A DNA stretch of 64,000 bases from Actinotalea soli. GTDB taxonomy: Bacteria > Actinomycetota > Actinomycetes > Actinomycetales > Cellulomonadaceae. Location of the stretch: NCBI RefSeq assembly GCF_017565425.1, contig NZ_JAGEMK010000001.1, positions 310,001-374,000 of the forward strand, read 5' to 3'. The notes beneath the pieces are model-generated. The model made no database searches. It saw nothing but the letters and a program-made list of their open reading frames with translations, and was not told the DNA's origin. Of this stretch, positions 1 to 8,833 are shown piece after piece (position 1 is the stretch's first letter; each line of letters starts with the position of its first letter). Made by a program: the position numbers and the translations under genes.

Positions 1-1
1 C

Positions 2-2059
2 GACGAGATCCTCTACGAGGGCTCCGAGTCCGGGGCGAGCCTGACGCTGGTCTTGGACGACGTCGACCCGTCCGCCGAGGACCTCCCCGCCGCCCTCGCC
101 ACGCAGCGTGACGGACTCGCCACGATCGACGGCGTCGCGTCGATCATCGATCCTTTCGTGCTGCCCGAGGGACCCGACGACCCCGCCGCGGCACCCCTGC
201 TCGCCGCCGACGGCAACGGCTTCCTCGTGGTCGTCGAGCTCGAGGTCGACCTCGAGGAGCAGGCCGAGCGCGCGGCCCTCGACGAGCTGGAGGCGGCCCT
301 CACGGCCCTGCCGAACGCCCTCGGGGACGCAGCCCCGGGGGCGAGCGGCCAGGTCGGTGGCACCTCGCTGATCGTCGACGAGATCACCCACCAGGTCGAG
401 GAGGACCTCGCCACCGGCGAGGCCATCGCCCTGCCCATCGCGCTGCTGATCATGGTGATGGTGTTCGGCGGGTTCCTCGCGGCCTCGATGCCCATGGCCG
501 GTGCGATCGCCTCGATCGCGGGCGGGCTCGGGGCGGTGTACGCGATGTCCCACTGGCTCGAGCTCGACGCCTCGACGGTCAACGTGGTGACGATCCTGGG
601 GCTGGGCCTGTCGATCGACTACGGGCTCCTCATCGTCTCGAGGTTCCGTGAGGAGCTGCACGCCCTGGTCGACGAGGACGGCGGGGCCTCGGTGCGCCGA
701 CGTCGGGGAGACGGAGCGGTCGAGGCCGCGCTGCGGCGCACGATGCAGACGGCCGGGCGGACCGTGGCCTTCTCGGCCGTGACGGTCGCGATCTCGATCG
801 CCGGCCTCATGGTCTTCGAGCCTGAGATCCTCCGGGCCTTCGGCGCGGCCGGGGTCGCCGTGATCCTCGTGGCTGTCGCGACCGCGCTCACCCTGGTGCC
901 CGCCCTGCTCCAGCTCGCCGGACGCCGCCTGGTCCGCCCCGGGATGGTGGACCGGACCCCCGGCCTGCGCTGGGTGCTCCAGCGCACCGGGGACGTCGCC
1001 GCCGAGGAGGGCGTGTTCTCCCGGCTCGCGACCAGGGTGCAGCGCCGGCCGTGGTGGGTGCTCGGCGGGTGCCTCGCGCTGCTCGGCGTGCTCGCCATCC
1101 CCCTCGCCCACATCGAGCTCCGGAACTCGACCATCGAGCTGCTGCCAGCGGGCTCCGAGCAGCGCAGCTACGTCCAGGCGATCGCCGAGCAGTACCCGGC
1201 CTCGGCCCAGGCTCCCGTCACGGTCGTGGCCGAGGGGTCCCTCGAGGAGGTCGCGATCTGGTCGGCCGAGCTCGCCGAGCTCCCCGAGGTGGCGGGGGTC
1301 GACGTCCCCGCCCCCTTCGGCTCCTACGTGGTGGTCGGCGTGCGCCCGGACAGCGACGACCCCGGCGGTGAGGTCGCGCGCGACGTCGTGACGGCGGTCC
1401 GTGATCTCGACGCACCGTTCACCACGTGGGTGACCGGGCAGGCAGCCAACCAGATCGACTTCACCGAGGCCCTGGTGGACCGTGCTCCGTGGGCGCTGGC
1501 CGTCGTGGTGCTGGCCACCTTCGTCCTGCTCTTCCTGATGACCGGGTCTCTGGTGATCCCCGTCAAGGCCCTGCTCACCAACGCGATCTCGCTGAGCGCC
1601 TCCCTCGGCGTGCTGGTCTGGGTGTTCCAGGACGGCAACCTGTCCGGGCTGCTGAGGTTCACCTCCACCGGGGGGATCGAGACCTACGTGGTGGCCCTGG
1701 TCATCGCCTTCGGCTTCGGTCTCGCGATGGACTACGAGGTCTTCCTGCTCTCCCGGATCAAGGAGCTCTACGACCGAGGGGCCAGCAACGACGAGGCGGT
1801 GCGGCTCGGCCTGCAACGGTCGGGACGGATCATCACGGCAGCGGCCGTCATCATCATCGTGGTGTTCACCGGGTTCGTCTTCGGCGAGCTGCTGGTGATC
1901 AAGGAGGTCGGGTTCTCCTTGGCGGTCGCGGTGCTCATCGACGCGACGATCGTCCGGATGCTCCTGGTGCCGGCGACGATGACCCTGCTGGGCCGCTACA
2001 ACTGGTGGGCACCCGCCCCGCTGCAGCGGTTCCAGCGCCGCTTCGCCATCAACCACTGA
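2..2059 (+). CDS. MMPL-family membrane transporter (5' end outside window)
   Basis: The frame is open from the left edge to the stop, leaving 685 visible codons; the first membrane segment and start lie outside. Two transmembrane clusters are visible, at about 425-950 and 1480-2010, separated by an extracytoplasmic domain (about 1080-1470). This duplicated half-transporter plan is typical of MMPL/RND proteins of actinomycetes, usually 700-750 aa. The LGLGLSIDYGLL and AFGFGLAMDYEVFLLSR stretches resemble the conserved TM4/TM10 segments that carry proton-relay aspartates. Likely exports lipids or hydrophobic compounds using proton-motive force; the substrate cannot be told. No terminator is evident after it, and the convergent acetyltransferase gene ends 69 bp away. 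Confidence 0.85.
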   Translation, partial: DEILYEGSESGASLTLVLDDVDPSAEDLPAALATQRDGLATIDGVASIIDPFVLPEGPDDPAAAPLLAADGNGFLVVVELEVDLEEQAERAALDELEAALTALPNALGDAAPGASGQVGGTSLIVDEITHQVEEDLATGEAIALPIALLIMVMVFGGFLAASMPMAGAIASIAGGLGAVYAMSHWLELDASTVNVVTILGLGLSIDYGLLIVSRFREELHALVDEDGGASVRRRRGDGAVEAALRRTMQTAGRTVAFSAVTVAISIAGLMVFEPEILRAFGAAGVAVILVAVATALTLVPALLQLAGRRLVRPGMVDRTPGLRWVLQRTGDVAAEEGVFSRLATRVQRRPWWVLGGCLALLGVLAIPLAHIELRNSTIELLPAGSEQRSYVQAIAEQYPASAQAPVTVVAEGSLEEVAIWSAELAELPEVAGVDVPAPFGSYVVVGVRPDSDDPGGEVARDVVTAVRDLDAPFTTWVTGQAANQIDFTEALVDRAPWALAVVVLATFVLLFLMTGSLVIPVKALLTNAISLSASLGVLVWVFQDGNLSGLLRFTSTGGIETYVVALVIAFGFGLAMDYEVFLLSRIKELYDRGASNDEAVRLGLQRSGRIITAAAVIIIVVFTGFVFGELLVIKEVGFSLAVAVLIDATIVRMLLVPATMTLLGRYNWWAPAPLQRFQRRFAINH

Positions 2060-2127
2060 CCCGGGGCTCCCGCACTCAGCGACCCACCCGGCACCGCGCC
2101 GGAGCGTCGACCGTCCCGCGGTGGCGT

Positions 2128-2841
2128 TCAGGCCGGCGGTCGGTCCGCCCCCGCAGGGCCGAACGAGGCGAACTCGGCGTCGACGGCAAAGCCCAGCCCC
2201 TCGTACACCCGGCGCGCAGCAGCGTTGTCGGCGTACATGCCGAGCGAGACCCAGTCGGCCTCGGGGGCGGCGCCGTCGTGCGCTGTCAGGGCTGAGCGGA
2301 GCACGGCAGCGGTCAGGGCACGCCCCCAGCCGGCGTTGCGGCTCTCGGGGCGGACGCTCAGGCCGCGCAGGTGCCACGAGCGGTCCGTCGCGTCGGGATC
2401 GCCGGGACGGTGGACGACGCTGAGGACCCCGAGGAGCCGCCCGTCGACCGCGTCCGGGGCGCGCACCCCCCACCAGGTGCCGAGGCCCGTCCCGGGGCTC
2501 GCGCTCGTGGTGGGGTTCGCGGCGTCGAGGCAGTCGCGGATCGCAGCGTCGTCCTCGGGTTCGAGCAGCTCGACCTCGCTCTCGCCGGGCACCACCGGGG
2601 GCGGGCTCGCGCAGGACAGCCAGTCCCAGGTGGAGAACGGACGCAGGCCGAGGTCGTCGAGCAGGGCAGGGGGGACGTCGACGGGGCGCGGCAGGCTCAT
2701 CCACCCGGCCCTGCCCGTCTGGGCGGCCCACCGCGCGGCGAGCCCTACGGCCGCCGACGCGGTTCCCCGGCCCATCAGCACGGTCGCCTGCTCGCGCTCG
2801 AGGGTGACCAGCACCGCGGCCTGGTCGGGGGCGACCAGCAC
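2128..2841 (-). CDS. GNAT-family N-acetyltransferase
   Basis: 237 aa from the first standard start (GTG). The C-terminal half has the acetyl-CoA fold: LRGLSVRPESRNAGWGRAL (motif A with the R-x-x-G-x-G/A type loop), then the NAAARRVYEGLGF motif B found in most GNAT enzymes. The N-terminal half, rich in W and L, is less conserved. It lies directly downstream of aspS on the same strand. The frame remains open and protein-like for about 44 codons before the GTG with no ATG, GTG or TTG, up to a CTG overlapping the aspS stop, so the true start may be further upstream (see finding). Substrate unknown. Confidence 0.75.
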   Translation of the reverse strand: MLVAPDQAAVLVTLEREQATVLMGRGTASAAVGLAARWAAQTGRAGWMSLPRPVDVPPALLDDLGLRPFSTWDWLSCASPPPVVPGESEVELLEPEDDAAIRDCLDAANPTTSASPGTGLGTWWGVRAPDAVDGRLLGVLSVVHRPGDPDATDRSWHLRGLSVRPESRNAGWGRALTAAVLRSALTAHDGAAPEADWVSLGMYADNAAARRVYEGLGFAVDAEFASFGPAGADRPPA

Positions 2842-2969
2842 CCCCGACCAGGCCTGTCGTTCACCGAGCAGCAGACGGTCCCCCCGCCAGGCGAGAGGCA
2901 GCTGTTCGACCCGGCCCGTGACGCCGGGGTCCGGGTCCTCCCCCGCCGAGCAGGCGAGGTCGCGGGTCG

Positions 2970-4739
2970 TCAGCCCTCACCCCGGGGCTCGGGCTCGGCG
3001 TCCACGCCGGCCTCCTTGCGCTGCTCGGGGGTGATCGGCGCGGGGGCACCCGTCAGCGGGTCGAAGCCGCCCCCCGACTTGGGGAAGGCGATGACGTCGC
3101 GGATGGACTCCGAGCGCGTGAGCAGGGCGACGATCCGGTCCCAGCCGAAGGCGATCCCACCGTGAGGCGGGGCACCGAAGGCGAAGGCCTCGAGGAGGAA
3201 GCCGAACTTCTCCTGGGCCTCCTCCGCGCCGATGCCCATCACCTGGAAGACACGCTCCTGGACGTCGCGGCGGTGGATACGGATCGACCCGCCGCCGATC
3301 TCGTTCCCGTTGCAGACGATGTCGTAGGCGTAGGCCAGGGCCTCGCCGGGGCTCTCCTCGAACCGGTCGATCCACTCGGGGGTCGGCGACGTGAAGGCGT
3401 GGTGCACCGCCGTCCACGACCCGGTGCCCAGGGCGACGTCGTCGTCCTCACCGGTCGGCTTGAACAGGGGGGCGTCGACCACCCACACGAAGGCCCACTG
3501 GTCCTCGTCGATGAGACCGCCGCGGCGACCGACCTCGAGGCGGGCCGCGCCCAGCAGGGCCCGAGCCTCCGACGTCTTGCCTGCGGCGAAGAACACCGCG
3601 TCCCCGGGAGCGGCCCCGACGGCCGCGACCAGGCCGGCCCGCTCCTCCTCGGAGAGGTTCTTGGCGACGGGACCACCGAGCTCGCCGTCCTCACCGACCG
3701 TGACGTAGGCCAGGCCCTTCGCGCCACGCTGCTTGGCCCACTCCTGCCAGGCGTCGAAGCCACGGCGCGGGGTCGAGGCTCCCCCGGGCTGCACGACGGC
3801 GCCCACGTAGGGGGCCTGGAACACACGGAAGGGCGTGTCGCGGAAGTACTCGGTCAGCTCGACGAGCTCGAGGCCGAAGCGCAGGTCGGGCTTGTCGGTG
3901 CCGTACCGAGCCATGGCGTCGGCGAAGGTCATCCGCGGGATGGGCGTGGGGATCGTGTACCCGATGAGCTCCCACAGGCTGGTGAGGATCTCCTCGCCGA
4001 CCGCGATGACGTCGTCCTGCTCGACGAAGCTCATCTCGACGTCGAGCTGGGTGAACTCGGGCTGCCGGTCCGCGCGGAAGTCCTCGTCGCGGTAGCAGCG
4101 GGCGATCTGGTAGTACCGCTCCATCCCGGCGACCATGAGGAGCTGCTTGAACAGCTGGGGCGACTGAGGCAGGGCGTACCAGGACCCGGGCGCGAGCCGG
4201 GCCGGGACGACGAAGTCGCGCGCGCCCTCGGGCGTGGACCGCGTGAGGGTGGGGGTCTCGATCTCGACGAAGTCCTGCGCGTCGAGCACACGGCGGGCTG
4301 CGGCGTTCACCTTGGCGCGCAGACGCATCGCCGCCGCCGGCGCCGGGCGACGCAGGTCGAGGTAGCGGTGCTGCAGACGCGCCTCCTCGCCCACGTGCTC
4401 GTCGAGGGCCGAGGAGACCTGGAACGGCAGGGGCGCGGACTCGTTGAGCACCACGACGTCGGCCGCGGTCACCTCGACCTGGCCGGTCGCGAGGTTCGGG
4501 TTCTCGTTGCCCTCGGGGCGACGCCCCACCTCACCGGTGACCTGCAGGACGTACTCGTTGCGCAGCCCGTGAGCGACCTCCTCGTCCCGGATCACCACCT
4601 GGGCCACTCCCGAGGCGTCACGCAGGTCGATGAAGGCCACTCCTCCGTGATCGCGCCGGCGGTCGACCCAGCCCGTGAGGGTGACGGTCTGGCCGATGTG
4701 CTCGGCTCGCAACGAGCCGGCGGTGTGGGTGCGGAGCAC
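2970..4739 (-). CDS. aspS: Aspartate--tRNA ligase (bacterial type)
   Basis: 589 aa, the usual length of bacterial AspRS with the GAD insertion. The N-terminal OB-fold anticodon-binding domain covers about residues 1-110 ([19 protein letters not shown]). Class II motif 2 is [19 protein letters not shown] (about 216-234) and motif 3 is [14 protein letters not shown] (about 530). The insertion domain sits between. GTG start preceded by AAAGGA; a TAGACT -10 lies about 55 bp upstream. It charges tRNA-Asp in the cytoplasm; in many actinomycetes it also charges tRNA-Asn for GatCAB, which the sequence alone does not decide. Confidence 0.97.
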   Translation of the reverse strand: MLRTHTAGSLRAEHIGQTVTLTGWVDRRRDHGGVAFIDLRDASGVAQVVIRDEEVAHGLRNEYVLQVTGEVGRRPEGNENPNLATGQVEVTAADVVVLNESAPLPFQVSSALDEHVGEEARLQHRYLDLRRPAPAAAMRLRAKVNAAARRVLDAQDFVEIETPTLTRSTPEGARDFVVPARLAPGSWYALPQSPQLFKQLLMVAGMERYYQIARCYRDEDFRADRQPEFTQLDVEMSFVEQDDVIAVGEEILTSLWELIGYTIPTPIPRMTFADAMARYGTDKPDLRFGLELVELTEYFRDTPFRVFQAPYVGAVVQPGGASTPRRGFDAWQEWAKQRGAKGLAYVTVGEDGELGGPVAKNLSEEERAGLVAAVGAAPGDAVFFAAGKTSEARALLGAARLEVGRRGGLIDEDQWAFVWVVDAPLFKPTGEDDDVALGTGSWTAVHHAFTSPTPEWIDRFEESPGEALAYAYDIVCNGNEIGGGSIRIHRRDVQERVFQVMGIGAEEAQEKFGFLLEAFAFGAPPHGGIAFGWDRIVALLTRSESIRDVIAFPKSGGGFDPLTGAPAPITPEQRKEAGVDAEPEPRGEG

Positions 4740-4795
4740 GAAGGGTCCTTTCGGGGCGTCCTCGGGGAACGGCGGCGGTCAGCCGTCGCCGATCG

Positions 4796-4801
4796 AGTCT
4801 A
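4796..4801 (-). promoter_or_regulatory. -10 element TAGACT for aspS
   Basis: TAGACT on the minus strand, TAnnnT type, would give a leader of about 50 nt before the aspS GTG. The same hexamer precedes four other genes here (8750, 13497, 17748, 21608). No clear -35 is seen. Confidence 0.4.
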
Positions 4802-4922
4802 GTGCCGCTCCCCCGCCGTCCTCGCGTCCGGGACACGGTCCGCAGGCCGCACCCGGACCGGCGGAGGAGGCGACCGCGTGGGAGCCTGGTCGCGGCCCTG
4901 GCAGCGAGCACCGGAGGAACCC

Positions 4923-5387
4923 ATGGCACGCAAGGTCGCGACGTCCGACCGGATCGACCGCGAGGCACTGCTGGACTTCCTGCGTCCACGGCACCACGCC
5001 GTGCTGCTGACCCGACGCCGGTCGGGCGCCCCGCAGATGTCCCCGGTGACCTGCGGGCTCGACGACGCGGGACGGATCGTGGTCTCGACGTACCCCGAGC
5101 GCGCCAAGGTCCACAACCTGCGTCGCGACCCCACGGTCAGCCTGTGCGTGGTCTCCGAGGAATGGGACCCCTGGGTGCAGGTCGACGGCACCGCGGAGGT
5201 CCTGGACCTGCCCGAGTCGATCGAGCCCCTGGTCGAGTACTACCGGAACATCGCCGGGGAGCACCCCGACTGGGACGAGTACCGCGCCGCGATGACCGCG
5301 CAGGGCAAGTCGATCATCCGGGTGACGATCGACAGCTGGGGACCGGTCGCCACCGGGGGCTTCCCGGCCCGCCTCGTCGAGGACTGA
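4923..5387 (+). CDS. PPOX-class, probably F420-dependent, oxidoreductase
   Basis: 154 aa. The ATG at 4923 is chosen because GGAGG (4913-4917) sits 5 nt before it; an in-frame upstream ATG adds 15 poorly conserved residues. The sequence has the split beta-barrel plan of pyridoxamine-phosphate-oxidase-like proteins: HHAVLLTRRRSGAPQMSPV (strands 1-2), IVVSTYPERAKVHNLRRDP (phosphate-contact region) and VQVDGTAEVLDLPE. Actinobacterial members of this length generally use F420 rather than FMN; that assignment is family knowledge. Divergent from aspS with a 183-bp gap. Substrate unknown. Confidence 0.8.
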   Translation: MARKVATSDRIDREALLDFLRPRHHAVLLTRRRSGAPQMSPVTCGLDDAGRIVVSTYPERAKVHNLRRDPTVSLCVVSEEWDPWVQVDGTAEVLDLPESIEPLVEYYRNIAGEHPDWDEYRAAMTAQGKSIIRVTIDSWGPVATGGFPARLVED

Positions 5388-5432
5388 GACCGCCACCGCT
5401 GCACCACAGGCTGGGGCCGGCACCCCGGCACG

Positions 5433-6464
5433 TCAGAACAGGGCCGGTTGCAGGTCGGGCGGGCTCGGGACCGTTCCCCCGCGCCAGTCTCGCGGCGCGG
5501 CGCCGTCCCCCTCGAAGGCCGTGCGGGCCAGACCGTGACGTCGAACCAGCGGGGCGACCCGCTCGGCGAGCCAGCGACGGTACTCGCGGGGCACGTAGGC
5601 CCCGTCTCCGTAGAGCCGCCGGTAGCGACCGACGAGAGCAGGGTGCTCACGGGCCAACCACTGCAGGTAGTAGGGCTTGACCGGGCCCCGCAGGTGCAGA
5701 GCCATCACCGACACCCCGGTGGCCCCCGCCGCCGCGATCGCGCTGAGCAGGGCCCCGAGGTGCTCGGTCGAGTCGGTGAGCCAGGGCAGGACGGGCGCGA
5801 CGAGGACGTCGCAGGGCAGGCCGTGCTCCCGGATCGCACGGACCAGGTCCAGCCGCGCCTGCGGCAGGGGCGTCCCGGGTTCGACCGACTGCTGGAGCCC
5901 CGGGTCGAGGACCGCGAGGGAGACGGCGACGCTCACCGGCACCTGCTCGGCGGCCGCGCGCAGCACCGGGAGGTCGCGGCGCAGCAGCGGGCCCTTGGTC
6001 AGCACCGACAAGGGGGTGCCCGAGCCGGCGAGGGCATCGATGATCCCCGGCATGAGCCGGTACCGACCCTCAGCCCGCTGGTAGGGGTCGGTGTTGGTGC
6101 CGAGGGCCACGTGCTCGCGGCACCAGGACCTGCGTGCCAGCTCGGCGCGCAGCACCTCGACCACGTTGGTCTTGACGACGATCTGCGTCTCGAAGTCCCT
6201 CCCCGCGTCCAGGTCGAGGTACTCGTGGGTGGGTCGCGCGAAGCAGTAGGTGCACGCGTGCAGGCAGCCCCGCATCGGGTTCACGGTCCAGCCGAAGGGG
6301 ACCTTCGAGGCGGCGTGCACCTTGTTGAGGGCCGAGCGAGCTGCGACCTCGTGGAAGGTCACCCCGTCGAACTCCGGGGTCCGCACGCTCCGGACGAGCC
6401 CTCGGAGCGCGAGGCCGGGCAGCGCCTGCTCGGGCGCCTCGGCCCGCTGACCGTCCCACCTCAT
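5433..6464 (-). CDS. Radical SAM protein, Rv2578c-like
   Basis: 343 aa. MRGCLHACTYCFARPTHEY contains the CxxxCxxC that binds the SAM-cleaving 4Fe-4S cluster, followed by a TIM-barrel half (VVKTNVVEVL, LSVLTKGPLLRRDL, VSVAVSLAVLDP). It resembles M. tuberculosis Rv2578c along its length, including the MRW start and LF end (from memory), and occupies the same place beside hisS. Related to the spore photoproduct lyase-like group, but the reaction is unknown. A perfect LexA-type operator ends 4 bp upstream of the ATG, so it should be an SOS gene, perhaps acting on damaged DNA or RNA. The short gap leaves no room for an SD, suggesting a leaderless message. Confidence 0.85.
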   Translation of the reverse strand: MRWDGQRAEAPEQALPGLALRGLVRSVRTPEFDGVTFHEVAARSALNKVHAASKVPFGWTVNPMRGCLHACTYCFARPTHEYLDLDAGRDFETQIVVKTNVVEVLRAELARRSWCREHVALGTNTDPYQRAEGRYRLMPGIIDALAGSGTPLSVLTKGPLLRRDLPVLRAAAEQVPVSVAVSLAVLDPGLQQSVEPGTPLPQARLDLVRAIREHGLPCDVLVAPVLPWLTDSTEHLGALLSAIAAAGATGVSVMALHLRGPVKPYYLQWLAREHPALVGRYRRLYGDGAYVPREYRRWLAERVAPLVRRHGLARTAFEGDGAAPRDWRGGTVPSPPDLQPALF

Positions 6465-6468
6465 GGCA

Positions 6469-6492
6469 GCAGTCGAACACGTGTTCGACTGC
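6469..6492. promoter_or_regulatory. Perfect LexA (SOS) operator palindrome
   Basis: A 24-bp perfect palindrome whose core CGAACACGTGTTCG (6474-6487) is an exact match to the Gram-positive/actinobacterial SOS box CGAAC-N4-GTTCG. It lies 4 bp before the start of the radical SAM gene and would block its transcription when LexA is bound. Confidence 0.85.
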
Positions 6493-6548
6493 GGGTCAAG
6501 CGACCGGTCGGTGGCCGGACGTGGCCGACCGGCGGTGACGTCCCGCGG

Positions 6549-7943
6549 CTACGCGGCCCCCGGACCGCCCCCACCAGGGACGGCCCGGGGGTGCAGGTCC
6601 TGGGCCGGGGGCTGCCACGTCGTGGGGTCCGCCTCGGCCTGCTCCCCCGAGCGGATGTCCTTGACCTGGTGCGCCGCGGGCTCGTCCCCGGCAGAGGGGA
6701 ACCAGACGAAGGGGATGCCACGGCGGTCGGCGTACCGGATCTGCTTGCCGAACTTGGCGGCGGTCGGCGCGACCTCGACAGGGATCCCTCGTCCGCGGAG
6801 CCCGGCTGCGACCTCGTCCGAGGCTGCCCGGCTCTCCTCGTCCACCACGGCGACGAGCACCGCCGACGGGACCGCACGCGTCGCCTCGACCAGCCCTGCC
6901 GAGAGCAGTCGCGAGACGAGCCGGGAGACCCCGATGGACAGCCCGACCCCGGGGTACGTCGTCGAACCGTCGGTCGCCAGGGCGTCGTAGCGCCCCCCCG
7001 AGCAGATCGATCCCAGCTGCTCGTGCCCCACGAGCACGGTCTCGTAGACCGAGCCCGTGTAGTAGTCGAGCCCACGCGCGATCTTCAGGTCGGCGACCAC
7101 CGTCCCCGGCGCACGGCGCGACGCGGCGGAGATCAGCTGGTGGAGCTCGGTGAGGCCGAGGTCGAGCATCTCGTCCTGGATCTCGAGGCGCCGGGCGAGG
7201 TCGCGCACCCGGTCCACGACCGTGGCGTCGTCCCCGTGCACACCGGCGAGCTCGAGCATCGCTGCCGCCTGGTCGGGGCTCGCGCCGGCCTCGGCGGCGA
7301 GCAGCGCGGTGACCCCCTCGGGCCCGACCTTGTCGAGCTTGTCCACCGAGCGGAGCACCGCCTCGACGTCCTCCAGACCCAGCCCGCGGCTGAACCCCTC
7401 CATGACCTTGCGGTTGTTGACCAGGATGCGCACCGGCGGAACACCGATCTCGGCCAGCGCCGCAAAAGCCGCCGCGATCACCAGGGGCAGCTCGACCTCG
7501 AGGTGGTAGGGCAGCGTCGACTGCCCGACGACGTCGATGTCGGCCTGGGTGAACTCGCGGAACCGACCGTCCTGGGGGCGCTCGCCCCGCCAGACCTTCT
7601 GGATCTGGTAGCGACGGAAGGGGAAGGTCAGCCGGCCGGCGTTCTCGATGACGTAGCGCGCGAGCGGGACCGTGAGGTCGAAGTGCAGCCCGAGGCCGGC
7701 CGCGGCCTGCTCCGCGCCGCCGTCGGCCGTCCCCTCCTCCTGCAGGCGTCGGAGCACGTAGACCTCCTTGGAGGTCTCCCCCTTGCGCAGCAGCTGGTCG
7801 AGGGGCTCGACCGCACGGGTCTCGATGCCCGCGAAGCCGTGGAGCTCGAAGGTGCGACGCAGCACGTCCAGGACGTGCTGCTCGACGACGCGACCGGTGG
7901 GCAGCCACTCGGGGAATCCGGACAGGGGGGTGGGACGGGCCAT
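6549..7943 (-). CDS. hisS: Histidine--tRNA ligase
   Basis: 464 aa, class II synthetase. Visible landmarks: the N-terminal substrate loop SGFPEWLP; motif 2 region RRYQIQKVWRGERPQDGRFREF; the histidine-specific sequences RGLDYYTGSVYE and CSGGRYD; motif 3 near PGVGLSIGVSRL; and a C-terminal anticodon-binding domain (AVLVAVVDEESR onward). ATG start with AAGGAT upstream. It follows the MBL hydrolase gene by 19 bp, as in mycobacteria, and probably shares its transcript. The C-terminal tail is longer than usual and P/G-rich. Confidence 0.96.
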   Translation of the reverse strand: MARPTPLSGFPEWLPTGRVVEQHVLDVLRRTFELHGFAGIETRAVEPLDQLLRKGETSKEVYVLRRLQEEGTADGGAEQAAAGLGLHFDLTVPLARYVIENAGRLTFPFRRYQIQKVWRGERPQDGRFREFTQADIDVVGQSTLPYHLEVELPLVIAAAFAALAEIGVPPVRILVNNRKVMEGFSRGLGLEDVEAVLRSVDKLDKVGPEGVTALLAAEAGASPDQAAAMLELAGVHGDDATVVDRVRDLARRLEIQDEMLDLGLTELHQLISAASRRAPGTVVADLKIARGLDYYTGSVYETVLVGHEQLGSICSGGRYDALATDGSTTYPGVGLSIGVSRLVSRLLSAGLVEATRAVPSAVLVAVVDEESRAASDEVAAGLRGRGIPVEVAPTAAKFGKQIRYADRRGIPFVWFPSAGDEPAAHQVKDIRSGEQAEADPTTWQPPAQDLHPRAVPGGGGPGAA

Positions 7944-7962
7944 GGGGCGTGATCCTTCCAGG

Positions 7963-8658
7963 TCACCGCGCGGTGCGCAGGTACGGGTTGCTCCGCAGCT
8001 CGGCGCCGATGCTGCTCGAAGGCCCGTGGCCGGGCAGGAGGACCGTCTCCTCGGGCAGGGTCGCCAGGTGCCCCAGGGTGCGCTCCATCGCGGCCCCGTC
8101 CCCTCCGGGCAGGTCGGTACGGCCGATGGTCCCGGCGAAGAGCACGTCCCCGGTCAGCGCTGTGCCGTCCTCGAGGACGTAGACCGTCGACCCCGCGGTG
8201 TGGCCAGGGGCGTGCAGCGCCGCGACGGCGAAGGGCGCCTCCCGGTCCCCCAGGTCGAGGTCCGCACGCGCGGCGCCCGCGCCTGCCTCGGCGCAGGTGA
8301 AGGGCTCGACCCGGCCGGCCGGGTCGTACTGCATGCCGGCCGACGCGGCGGTCTGCGCGAGCTGCCCACCGAGGGGGCCGAGGGCGCCGAAGGGGTCCGC
8401 GACCTGCGGCAGGTCGGCCTCGTGCAGGTGCAGGGCCACGCCGTAGGCCCCGCAGAGCTCCGCCGCGGACCAGGTGTGATCGACGTGCCCGTGGGTGACG
8501 AGCACCGCGACCGGGGTCCAGCCAGACTCGTCCACGACCTGACGGACCTCGTCGACGACCCCCGCGCCGGGGTCGACGACCAGGCAGCGGGCGGCGTCGT
8601 CGGCGACCACGTAGCAGTTGGTGCCGAGCAGCGGGGAGACGACGGTCCGGATCAGCAC
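7963..8658 (-). CDS. MBL-fold metallohydrolase, glyoxalase II-like
   Basis: 231 aa. Metal-binding THGHVDHTWS (HxHxDH), then LHAPGHTAGSTVYVL, LTGDVLFAGTIGRTDL and LLPGHGPSSSI give the complete set of beta-lactamase-fold ligands. The order hisS-MBL-peptidyl-prolyl isomerase-rel is the conserved actinobacterial one (Rv2581c position). Proposed role: hydrolysis of S-lactoylglutathione-like thioesters (with mycothiol or similar); the substrate is inferred only. The GTG start lies 6 nt after a TAGGCT -10, pointing to a leaderless message. Confidence 0.85.
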   Translation of the reverse strand: MLIRTVVSPLLGTNCYVVADDAARCLVVDPGAGVVDEVRQVVDESGWTPVAVLVTHGHVDHTWSAAELCGAYGVALHLHEADLPQVADPFGALGPLGGQLAQTAASAGMQYDPAGRVEPFTCAEAGAGAARADLDLGDREAPFAVAALHAPGHTAGSTVYVLEDGTALTGDVLFAGTIGRTDLPGGDGAAMERTLGHLATLPEETVLLPGHGPSSSIGAELRSNPYLRTAR

Positions 8659-8664
8659 CCGGGC

Positions 8665-8670
8665 AGCCTA
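8665..8670 (-). promoter_or_regulatory. -10 element TAGGCT, leaderless start of the MBL gene
   Basis: The minus-strand hexamer TAGGCT ends 6 nt before the GTG at 8658, so the first transcribed base would be at or next to the start codon. No SD is present. Confidence 0.45.
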
Positions 8671-8716
8671 GCCGCCCCTCCACGAGGACCGAGACCAAGC
8701 CGTGACATGCCTGGCC

Positions 8717-8732
8717 ACCCCCAGGTGGGGGT
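8717..8732. repeat. Short inverted repeat between divergent genes
   Basis: ACCCCC-AGGT-GGGGGT, a 6-bp stem in the gap between the MBL gene and the isomerase gene. It sits just upstream of the rightward -10 (8750), so an operator or chance GC hairpin is more likely than a terminator. Confidence 0.3.
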
Positions 8733-8749
8733 CGGGCCACGCCCTTGCC

Positions 8750-8755
8750 TAGACT
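8750..8755 (+). promoter_or_regulatory. -10 element TAGACT for the isomerase gene
   Basis: TAGACT, matching the hexamer used elsewhere in the window, would give a leader of about 70 nt before the GTG at 8834. Confidence 0.4.
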
Positions 8756-8833
8756 GTGCGGGGCCTGGACGGTGCAGTCGCGTCCCCGGGCACTGCCGCA
8801 CGTCCAGCGGCACCACGAGACGGGAGCGCCACG

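Noticed and set aside
3162-4802. Long open frame antisense to aspS
   Set aside because: High-GC shadow: the opposite strand encodes a complete AspRS with class II motifs, and the antisense product has no family features.
5448-7952. 834-codon open frame antisense to the radical SAM gene and hisS
   Set aside because: It spans two well-supported genes and their gap; composition is R/G/V/D-rich without domains, as expected from codon-position bias.
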